Below are positions 7,074 to 12,660 of a stretch of 24,124 nt of DNA, piece by piece. Positions within the stretch are counted from its first letter, which is position 1; every line of letters starts with the position of its first letter. Origin of the DNA: a virus. The DNA is taken from the IMG/VR virus record IMGVR_UViG_3300005589_000103, positions 1-24,124 of that record; one strand, written 5' to 3'. The notes beneath the pieces are model-generated. The model searched no databases, was not told the DNA's origin, and was given only the letters and a program-made list of their open reading frames with translations. Position numbers and translations under genes: made by a program.

Positions 7074-7529
7074 ATGAAAAAATTAGTTTTTTTAATTTCA
7101 ATGATTTTGGTTAGTGTTGTGTTAATGGCACAGACTACACCAACAGAAGTAGACACCGATGCTAAGATTTCTAAACAATACTATAAGTATGTTTGGGGAA
7201 CTACAGCAGACACTTTAACAAATGCTGATACTTTGGAATTCGTATTCCGAGTACAAGGAACGCAAACACAGGATATAAATATAAATTTATACAGTGACTT
7301 TGTTTCTGGAACAGCAGGCGGAACACTTATTACTTATCGTTCTCCAGATGGAGCTAATTACGTAAGTACAGGTGATACTATCACGGTGGCAAGTTTAACA
7401 GCTGATGGATTAGATACAGAAGAAATAGCATTGGGTGACTATATGAACCCATACTTAAAACTTATCTACATCCAGACAGGGACAGCCGTTACAATACCTA
7501 GAGCCTACGCTTATAGTAAGAAAAATTAG
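7074..7529 (+). CDS. Signal-peptide protein between capsid and connector genes
   Basis: A 151-residue protein with a clear type I signal peptide: two N-terminal Lys, a hydrophobic core (residues 4-18), then A19-Q20 as the likely cleavage point. The mature part is Thr/Asp-rich with alternating polar and hydrophobic residues (DTLTNADTLEFVFRVQG, DININLYSDFVSG) as in small beta-sandwich domains. The place in the operon is where decoration or head-fibre proteins are often found, yet virion proteins assemble in the cytoplasm and normally carry no export signal. Gln as the first mature residue follows the pattern of exported Bacteroidota proteins. It starts 18 bases after the capsid stop. The last base of its stop codon begins a tRNA-like hairpin. 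Function unknown. Confidence 0.8.
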   Translation: MKKLVFLISMILVSVVLMAQTTPTEVDTDAKISKQYYKYVWGTTADTLTNADTLEFVFRVQGTQTQDININLYSDFVSGTAGGTLITYRSPDGANYVSTGDTITVASLTADGLDTEEIALGDYMNPYLKLIYIQTGTAVTIPRAYAYSKKN

Positions 7530-7567
7530 CGTATATGGTGAAAGGGTGGTTCGATTCCACCCTACGC
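7529..7567 (+). ncRNA. tRNA acceptor/T-arm-like mini-structure
   Basis: GGGTGG (7544-7549) and CCACCC (7557-7562) form a 6-bp stem around the seven-base loop TTCGATT, the canonical T-loop of tRNAs. TACGC (7563-7567) follows directly and pairs with GCGTA (7529-7533), like an acceptor stem stacked on the T-arm. Only 10 bases lie between the 5' acceptor strand and the T-arm, so D-arm and anticodon arm are absent; no CCA follows (the sequence continues CACAAG). It is either a tRNA-like regulatory fold, a remnant of a tRNA 3' end (for example an old attachment site), or chance. A 13-codon frame (7535-7576) also crosses it. Confidence 0.4.
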
Positions 7568-7586
7568 ACAAGTTAATATTTAAGTT

Positions 7587-7760
7587 ATGGAAGAATTTAA
7601 AGTAATTAAAGACTATTGCGGAGTAAAGAAAGGTAGTAAGCAAAAAAGCAAAGACCCTTTTACCGTAAGGCACATGCTAAAGGAAGGCTATTGGGAAAAG
7701 ATAGAGCCAATTAAGCGCAAAAAGAAAATTGAACCTATAGGAAAACGTTCGAAAAAATAA
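7587..7760 (+). CDS. Small basic hypothetical protein
   Basis: A 57-residue frame, ATG 7587 to TAA 7760, fills the gap between the signal-peptide gene and the connector gene, with only 3 bases to the latter. It begins MEEFKVIKDYCGVKKGSKQK and has a very Lys-rich C-terminus (KRKKKIEPIGKRSKK). The central KDPFTVRHMLKEGYWEKIEP resembles the short proteins that often accompany head-tail connector genes in siphoviruses, where they act as head accessory factors, but I cannot assign a family. No Cys cluster or membrane segment is present. Confidence 0.65.
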   Translation: MEEFKVIKDYCGVKKGSKQKSKDPFTVRHMLKEGYWEKIEPIKRKKKIEPIGKRSKK

Positions 7761-7763
7761 GCT

Positions 7764-8288
7764 ATGCAAATAAGATATTCATTAGTGACAGGAAGCGAGC
7801 CAGTAACACAAGCTGAGGTTAAGTCATGGCTAAAGGTTGATTTTTCAGATGAAGATACTTTAATCACTTCATTAATTAAGCAGGTTAGAGAACTAGCAGA
7901 AGAGGCTAGTGGATTATCTTTAATTGCAAAGACTATTGAATATTTCGAAGAGGACTCTGAAATCTTAAGCGATTGGATCAAGTTACCATATCCTGCACAT
8001 GATGAAATAACGGAAGTCATTGTTGATGGTTCTGAGGTTGCTGATTATTTAGAAACTGGACTTAATCAGAAGCTAATTAAAATAGCCAGCTTTGATACAT
8101 CTGGAATTGCGGACCAAGGGCTAAAGGTTACCTATACAACAGTAGGCACTTGTCCTGAAGGTGTTAAATTAGCGATGTTAAAAAGCATAGCTGAGACTTA
8201 CGAGAAGAGAGGTAATACTTTCGAGGGCGGACTGGTTAAGCTTGCTGATAACTTCTATAATTATTTGAGCCAATTTAAAAGCTATTAA
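7764..8288 (+). CDS. Head-tail connector, gp6-like
   Basis: The 174-residue protein fits the HK97 gp6/SPP1 gp15 connector (adaptor) family, whose ring docks under the portal. The N-terminal part VTQAEVKSWLKVDFSDEDTLITSLIKQVRELAEEASG is the characteristic start of these proteins. It is followed by a beta-rich middle (KLPYPAHDEITEVIVDG, GLKVTYTTVG) and a final helix (PEGVKLAMLKSIAETYEKRG). Family members are usually 95-200 residues. It lies after the capsid and before head closure, as in other siphoviruses. It ends 1 base before the next small gene. Confidence 0.88.
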   Translation: MQIRYSLVTGSEPVTQAEVKSWLKVDFSDEDTLITSLIKQVRELAEEASGLSLIAKTIEYFEEDSEILSDWIKLPYPAHDEITEVIVDGSEVADYLETGLNQKLIKIASFDTSGIADQGLKVTYTTVGTCPEGVKLAMLKSIAETYEKRGNTFEGGLVKLADNFYNYLSQFKSY

Positions 8289-8289
8289 G

Positions 8290-8427
8290 ATGCGTGAACA
8301 CGTAAAAAGAACGGATCCAGGATCAGAAAGAGTACGTACTTCGAGAATGCGAGTACTGAAGTTTGTTTCCATAGTAATCGCGATTTCATTTGTACTGAGT
8401 TATCTTATTAAATTAATATTTTACTAA
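8290..8427 (+). CDS. Small single-span membrane protein
   Basis: A 45-residue frame, ATG 8290 to TAA 8427. The N-terminal 22 residues are strongly basic (MREHVKRTDPGSERVRTSRM); residues about 23-44 are a hydrophobic transmembrane helix. It starts 1 base after the connector stop and its stop overlaps the next start as TAATG. Tight packing on both sides supports a translated gene. Function unknown; the charge pattern predicts the N-terminus on the cytoplasmic side. Confidence 0.55.
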   Translation: MREHVKRTDPGSERVRTSRMRVLKFVSIVIAISFVLSYLIKLIFY

Positions 8428-8510
8428 TGGGAGAACTATTAATTAAGATAAAGGAGCTGGTACATGATTTGTTTGATCTTGATATTGCAAATAGAGAACA
8501 TAGGCCATAA
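8427..8510 (+). CDS. Tiny coupled ORF of 27 residues
   Basis: ATG 8427 overlaps the previous stop and TAA 8510 overlaps the next start, both as TAATG. The peptide starts MGELLIKIKELVHDLFDLDI and should form one amphipathic helix. It may be a real microprotein or mainly a device that carries ribosomes to the head-closure gene. Without it, the gap between the two flanking genes would be 82 bases, unlike the rest of this operon. Confidence 0.45.
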   Translation: MGELLIKIKELVHDLFDLDIANREHRP

Positions 8511-8839
8511 TGGAAATAGGTAAACTAAATAGAAGGATGACAATAACAAGCTACGGAGCCAATACTCCAACTGCTACAGGCGGCTATACGAAAGGTGCTT
8601 CAAGCGATACTGAAACGTGGTGCGGGGCAAAACCTTTGAGTCAATCAGAAAGTCTATTAAACGGGCTTGCATTAGGTCAGCGCGGGTATGAGTTTACATT
8701 TAGATACGAAAAAGGAAATGAAGTGTCACAACAAACTGTATTGACATATGAAAGCAGATCGTTCAGGGTAATAACCATTTTGGAGATTGACGAAAATAAA
8801 AGAGTAGTTAAAGTGTTGGCAAACGAAAGGACTGACTAA
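8510..8839 (+). CDS. Head closure / head-tail joining protein
   Basis: The 109-residue protein resembles SPP1 gp16-like head-closure proteins (phage head-tail joining family). The opening IGKLNRRMTITSYG, the central TWCGAKPLSQSES, the RGYEFTFRYEKG segment and the closing SRSFRVITILEIDENKRVVKVLANE follow the family's small beta-barrel pattern. It forms the ring that closes the filled head and receives the tail. Its start overlaps the previous stop and its stop overlaps the next start, both TAATG, so the connector genes are translationally coupled. Confidence 0.85.
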   Translation: MEIGKLNRRMTITSYGANTPTATGGYTKGASSDTETWCGAKPLSQSESLLNGLALGQRGYEFTFRYEKGNEVSQQTVLTYESRSFRVITILEIDENKRVVKVLANERTD

Positions 8840-9369
8840 TGGGAGTAAAACTTAATGTCGATACAGCAAGTCAGAAACAATTATCGTCCAAGTTTAGACT
8901 AATGGGAACGCTATACCCAGAAGAGGTGTTTAGGGCTATTGTTGAGATTTTATTCGACATTAAATTAATTGCACAAAAGAAAATAAAATCAGATAAGCAT
9001 ATTGTGACGTCTAGGCTTAGAAATTCTTTTTTTGTTAAAACGCCAAGGCAAATATTTGCAAAAAGATCATCAAATAGTAGATCTTATACTTATCCGGGGG
9101 GTAAAGATAAAAGAAACCCAAAAATATTTCACGAGGGCGGCAGTGGGGATAGGGGTTTGAATACTACCCTGCATGGTGCAGAGGGTGCGGTTGGGACAAA
9201 TGTAATTTACGGAGAAAAGATAGAGAAGTTGGACTCATTCCTAGGGCATGCAGTAAATAGTGTAGATTATAATAAAAGATTTAATCAAGCGGCTAAACGA
9301 GTAGAAAAGAAACTGACCAAGAAAGGGGTTAGTATTATTAAAAATATAGCGAGAGGACTATTTAGATGA
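8839..9369 (+). CDS. HK97 gp10-like tail component
   Basis: A 176-residue protein in the position of the HK97 gp10-like family, between head closure and tail terminator. The N-terminal half has the expected helical FRAIVEILFDIKLIAQKKI followed by a region with conserved Arg/Ser (VTSRLRNSFFVKT). The middle holds Gly- and Ser-rich loops around HEGGSGDRGLNTTLHG. The YGEKIEKLDSFLGHA segment resembles the family's YA-x-x-x-E motif, and the C-terminal helix is strongly basic. These proteins act at the head-tail interface and are needed for tail completion. It overlaps its neighbours by TAATG and ATGA. Confidence 0.75.
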   Translation: MGVKLNVDTASQKQLSSKFRLMGTLYPEEVFRAIVEILFDIKLIAQKKIKSDKHIVTSRLRNSFFVKTPRQIFAKRSSNSRSYTYPGGKDKRNPKIFHEGGSGDRGLNTTLHGAEGAVGTNVIYGEKIEKLDSFLGHAVNSVDYNKRFNQAAKRVEKKLTKKGVSIIKNIARGLFR

Positions 9370-9773
9370 GAGATTGCAGAACAGAATTAATAACAGCATT
9401 AAAAACAGCCATTGACGCAAAATCGACAGGCTTAACTTTCTATACGAAGGTTCCCAAAGGTGTCACCTATCCGTTTATTCATGTCACGGAAATAATAGAC
9501 TCTGAGAACGGAAGTAAGCAGCAATTTATGTACTCTTACGATGTGTCAATTGAATTAGTATATAAAGACTTGACAGACAAGACCGCGATGTGGTCTAATA
9601 TCGATAAGGTAAAGCAAATAATAACTAATGTAACGCCATTTGCGATAGGTGGAGGCTTCAATATAATGGCAGCCACATTAATAGACACTTCGGAAACAGA
9701 AGATTTGCTAAACAGTCAGGAAGTTGATGTGGCTATAATAAGAGTTAATTTCGAAATAGAAGATCAGAATTAA
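9366..9773 (+). CDS. Tail terminator / completion protein (DUF3168-like)
   Basis: The 135-residue protein resembles DUF3168-type tail terminators, which cap the tube and join it to the head. The start MRDCRTELITALKTAI is the usual N-terminal helix. It is followed by VPKGVTYPFIHVTE, a strand with the family's typical Pro-Phe/Tyr-hydrophobic pattern, then YSYDVSIELVYKD and a helix NIDKVKQIITNVT. The last strand IIRVNFEIED closes the domain. The position directly before the tail tube gene agrees. It ends 12 bases before an internal promoter element. Confidence 0.85.
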   Translation: MRDCRTELITALKTAIDAKSTGLTFYTKVPKGVTYPFIHVTEIIDSENGSKQQFMYSYDVSIELVYKDLTDKTAMWSNIDKVKQIITNVTPFAIGGGFNIMAATLIDTSETEDLLNSQEVDVAIIRVNFEIEDQN

Positions 9774-9785
9774 GTTAAAATATTG

Positions 9786-9793
9786 TAAATTTG
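9786..9793 (+). promoter_or_regulatory. Bacteroidota-type -7 element before the tail genes
   Basis: TAAATTTG matches TAnnTTTG in the only sizeable gap (9774-9838) of the tail region. Transcription would start near 9799-9800, right at the left edge of a perfect ATGAC/GTCAT palindrome, and about 40 bases before the tail tube start. A separate promoter makes sense for the tube gene, whose product is needed in many copies. No clear -33 TTG is visible. Confidence 0.55.
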
Positions 9794-9800
9794 TAGAAAC

Positions 9801-9814
9801 ATGACAAAAGTCAT
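9801..9814. promoter_or_regulatory. Palindrome ATGAC-N4-GTCAT, copy 3 (operator-like)
   Basis: ATGACAAAAGTCAT has perfect 5-base arms. With its left flank AAAC it matches the site at 5133 except for one base. It begins 7 bases after the -7 element, so a bound dimer would sit on the transcription start, a typical place for a repressor. This is the most promoter-linked of the three copies. Confidence 0.5.
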
Positions 9815-9838
9815 AGAATAATAATTAAATTTTAAAAG

Positions 9839-10276
9839 ATGGCAACAACTAACAAGGTAGGAACAGCAGTTCTAACAACTATTGACGGTAGCGAGCTAGT
9901 AGGGGAATTGAGTTCATCCCTTGCAACTGCGGTTAATTTAATCGAAGTGAGTTCGAAAGCAAGCGGGAGAGCATCTAATTTTGAGTATGGACGTATCGCG
10001 GACACTCTTTCAATTAGCTCAATTGCCACAACGGACGGGACAGCAACCGAGGAAACTTGGAAGATTTTACATGATGCTATTGTCGCAGGTACAAAGGTGG
10101 CCGTAGTGATTACAGAATATGATGCACCCGGAGGTACCGCAGTAATAGGTGCTGTAAATATCGCAGGAAGTGCATTAATCGGAAACTTAACAGAAGATAT
10201 TCCAGACAATGACAGAATGACTTATTCGTGTGACTTAACATTTGATGGTGCAATTACAAAAACAGTTAATGCGTAA
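9839..10276 (+). CDS. Major tail (tube) protein
   Basis: The 145-residue protein fits siphophage major tail proteins. It is small, acidic, rich in Thr/Ser/Ala/Gly, with a beta-rich pattern (VGTAVLTTIDGSELVGELSS, NFEYGRIADTLSISSIATTD, KVAVVITEYD, YSCDLTFDGAITK) and the DRMTYSCDLTFDG ending typical of tube subunits. It stacks in hexameric rings around the tape measure. It follows a dedicated promoter and palindrome and precedes the frameshifted chaperone pair, the standard order. Its last 8 bases overlap the chaperone gene. Confidence 0.85.
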   Translation: MATTNKVGTAVLTTIDGSELVGELSSSLATAVNLIEVSSKASGRASNFEYGRIADTLSISSIATTDGTATEETWKILHDAIVAGTKVAVVITEYDAPGGTAVIGAVNIAGSALIGNLTEDIPDNDRMTYSCDLTFDGAITKTVNA

Positions 10277-10655
10277 CGGAACGATTGAAATAAAACTACC
10301 CTATCCTATACGGTGGGGTTTTATACGCTTTTATATTAAGCGCAAGATTGGTTTTTCATTCGACCAAAGAAGTTTGTTTCAGTTGCTTCAAAATAACAAT
10401 ATTGATTTACCTCAGCATTCGAAATGGTTAAAAGAGACTAGTCAGGCAGTAATAGTATTAGAGACGTTATACGCAGGGGCACAAAGCTACTGCATAGAAC
10501 GTAGGGTAAGAGATAATTTTACTAAAAAAGGCTTATCACTTGCCATGTCAGAAGCAGGAGAAGAAGTCACTAGTAAAATTGTAGATTGTTACATGAAGTC
10601 TGAGAAGCTTGGATATAAAAAGATGCCGGGTAAAAAAAAAGTGGTGAGGCGTTAA
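10269..10655 (+). CDS. Tail assembly chaperone, G-type product
   Basis: From ATG 10269 the product has 128 residues; upstream in-frame starts (10242, 10245) lie inside the tail tube gene and are less likely. It is the shorter of the paired tail chaperones that hold the tape measure before tube polymerisation. No family motif is diagnostic; the call rests on position between tube and tape measure and on the slippery A-run near its end, from which a -1 shift enters the next frame. The C-terminus (KKMPGKKKVVRR) is strongly basic and is made only by non-shifting ribosomes. Confidence 0.8.
   Translation: MRNGTIEIKLPYPIRWGFIRFYIKRKIGFSFDQRSLFQLLQNNNIDLPQHSKWLKETSQAVIVLETLYAGAQSYCIERRVRDNFTKKGLSLAMSEAGEEVTSKIVDCYMKSEKLGYKKMPGKKKVVRR
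10632..10640 (+). other. Slippery A9 run, programmed -1 frameshift site
   Basis: Nine consecutive A residues, read in the zero frame as AAA AAA AAA, form an A AAA AAA type slippery heptamer, five codons before the stop at 10653-10655. A -1 slip enters a frame that is open to 10951 and has no ATG near its beginning. AAAAAGT (10636-10642) can also pair with ACTTTTT (10655-10661), a possible but AT-rich hairpin. The arrangement is that of lambda G/GT and many siphophages. Confidence 0.8.
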
Positions 10656-10951
10656 CTTTTTCTGACTTGTATAATTTAGCCCTTGGTGAATTAGGGTTGG
10701 GTGTTGATGAGTTTTGGAGGTTGACAAGTGGGGAATTAAGCGCAAAGATAAGAGGCTTTGTAGTTTTAAGGGATTTAGCAAGCGCAAACCATAGAAATTT
10801 ATTTACGCTAATGGCAAATATCAATCGAAAGAAAGGGGTAGCAGCAGAAAAGCCAAAGGATTTGTGGCCGTTAGATATTGACTGCGTGGAAACAATGGAC
10901 ATGGACGACAGGCTAGAGTTTTATAAGAAAATCGGTAAAAATAAAAAGTAA
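10640..10951 (+). CDS. Tail chaperone T domain, made by -1 frameshift
   Basis: This frame encodes about 103 residues and lacks a good start codon: the first possible one is a TTG at 10667, and the frame is open back to the slippery run. After the shift the protein continues SGEALTFSDLYNLALGELG, then VDEFWRLTSGELSAKIRGF. The latter is the typical 'xDEFWRLTxxEL' helix of the T part in tail chaperones. The expected GT fusion is about 227 residues (124 from G, 103 from T). The T part recruits the tape measure, and the G part binds tube subunits. The stop overlaps the tape measure start as TAATG. Independent initiation at TTG cannot be excluded. Confidence 0.82.
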   Translation, partial: SGEALTFSDLYNLALGELGLGVDEFWRLTSGELSAKIRGFVVLRDLASANHRNLFTLMANINRKKGVAAEKPKDLWPLDIDCVETMDMDDRLEFYKKIGKNKK

Positions 10952-12660
10952 TGGGTAAGCTATCAGATTTATTTGTAAAACTCAGACTAGACAACAAGCA
11001 GTACAATTCTGAATTAAAAGAGTCTGGGAAAAAGACTTCAACCTTTGGTAAAGGGATTTCAAAGATAGGCGGTTTAATTGCGGGTGCTTTTGCTGTTGGT
11101 CAGATCGTTTCTTTCGGCAAAGAATTATTAGAGCTTGGTGGCGTTGCGGAAGGTGTTAGGGCTGCATTCAACCGCATTGGGGATGACAAGCTTTTAAATG
11201 ACATGAAGCTTGCGGTGGCAGGTACTGTTTCTGAGTTGGAATTAATGAAACGTGCTGTAATGGCGCACAATTTTAAGATACCAGTAGAGCAGCTTGCAAC
11301 GTTGTTTAAATTTGCCACTAAGAGAGCGCAAGAGACAGGCGAATCTGTAGATTATTTAGTTAACTCAATAGTATTGGGTATCGGCAGGAAGTCTCCATTG
11401 ATACTAGATAATTTAGGCATATCTGCAGTTGAATTGCGCCAAAAACTAGAAGGGGTTGGCCATGCTGGGTCTACCGTTGGAGATGTAGCAAAAGCAGTAG
11501 GAGAGATTGCTGCTGAGTCAATGGCAGAGAGTGGTGAGATTATAGATACTAATGCTATTAAGGTTGCAGCATTAAAGGCTCAATGGGAAGACTTCAAACT
11601 GGCATTAGCGGAAGACCCAGTTATTAGCGACAAGGCTAGTAATTTCCTAGATGCGACAAAAGTAGAGCTGACCGTATTGACGAGTGATTTAAATATATTC
11701 AGAAAGGCATGGCTCATTGCATTCGGAGATATAGAGAAAGCTGCGTCAGATATTAATAAACTAAATAGTGAACGTAAAAAATCAACAAAACACATAGACG
11801 AAGAGTCCGAGGCGTATAGAAACCAGATAGCAGCAGAGCAGGACGCAGCACTAGAAAAGAGAAACCATGTAAAAACAATAAACGAATTAAGAGCCGAAAC
11901 CGAAGCATTAATTAAATCAATAGGTGACTACGGTGTTAATCAAGAAGCTGAGATACAAAAGACACTTAGGCAAATACAAGCCAACAAGGATTTAATAAAA
12001 GAATTAACGACATTAAAAAGGACACAAGACGCTGCTGTTCCTGATAAGATAAAAGGCAAAGGCACACCATCATTTGAAAATGTAGTAGCAGAGGAGGGTG
12101 GGCTTCAAGATATGTCTGGCTTTATTGAGAGACAGAAAGCGTCGGCATTAGCAACGCAAAATGAAATAAATGACGCTATATTGGCGCAGGAGCAAGCTTT
12201 CGTGGATGACATGAATGGCATGATGGCTGCAGGAATGGCTGATTTTATATCTGTATTTGCAGAGGGTATAGGTAGACTTGCAAGCGGTGATATTGGCTTT
12301 GACCAGTTCTTTCAGGCTATATTGGGTCAAATAGGCGGTTTCCTTATTCAGTTCGGATCAATGCTAATATCATACGGTATTGCTGAATCTGCTTTTATGA
12401 AAGCATGGAATCCGGGAGTAAAAATTGCTGCTGGTGCTGCACTTGTTGCAATAGGTGGAGCAATATCTGGATTAGCATCTAAAGGGCCACAAGGGTATTC
12501 AGGCGCAGGAGGTGGAACACAGGTAACGTCAAGAGCCGTGACAGGAGGACAAGGCGTGAACGATCAAGACAATGGACAGCAATTAGTGGCAGTATTAAAA
12601 GGCGATGATCTTTATATATCAAACGAAAGAAACACTTTTAAGAGAGGAGTAATCGGGTAA
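10951..12660 (+). CDS. Tail tape measure protein
   Basis: The 569-residue protein sets tail length. The opening LFVKLRLDNKQYNSELKESGKKTSTFGKGIS is a common tape measure N-terminus. Residues about 60-200 are helical (AEGVRAAFNRIGDD, a TMP family region), and residues about 270-370 are a long charged coiled coil. The C-terminal part has hydrophobic segments (ILGQIGGFLIQFGSMLISYG and AAGAALVAIGGAISGLA) that may enter the host membrane, followed by a Gly-rich tail. At roughly 1.5 A per residue this suggests a tail of about 85 nm, short for a siphovirus. No lytic or peptidase domain is apparent. TAATG overlaps join it to both neighbours. Confidence 0.9.
   Translation: MGKLSDLFVKLRLDNKQYNSELKESGKKTSTFGKGISKIGGLIAGAFAVGQIVSFGKELLELGGVAEGVRAAFNRIGDDKLLNDMKLAVAGTVSELELMKRAVMAHNFKIPVEQLATLFKFATKRAQETGESVDYLVNSIVLGIGRKSPLILDNLGISAVELRQKLEGVGHAGSTVGDVAKAVGEIAAESMAESGEIIDTNAIKVAALKAQWEDFKLALAEDPVISDKASNFLDATKVELTVLTSDLNIFRKAWLIAFGDIEKAASDINKLNSERKKSTKHIDEESEAYRNQIAAEQDAALEKRNHVKTINELRAETEALIKSIGDYGVNQEAEIQKTLRQIQANKDLIKELTTLKRTQDAAVPDKIKGKGTPSFENVVAEEGGLQDMSGFIERQKASALATQNEINDAILAQEQAFVDDMNGMMAAGMADFISVFAEGIGRLASGDIGFDQFFQAILGQIGGFLIQFGSMLISYGIAESAFMKAWNPGVKIAAGAALVAIGGAISGLASKGPQGYSGAGGGTQVTSRAVTGGQGVNDQDNGQQLVAVLKGDDLYISNERNTFKRGVIG

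Noticed and set aside
7535-7576. 13-codon frame across the tRNA-like element (starts MVKGWFD)
   Set aside because: Too short to support as a gene; the stem-loop symmetry explains the sequence better.
9832-10209. 125-codon reverse frame opposite the tail tube gene
   Set aside because: It is fully antisense to the tail tube gene, which fits its family and order. The reverse translation is low in charge and rich in Ala/Val/Ser, a by-product of Ala/Thr-rich coding.
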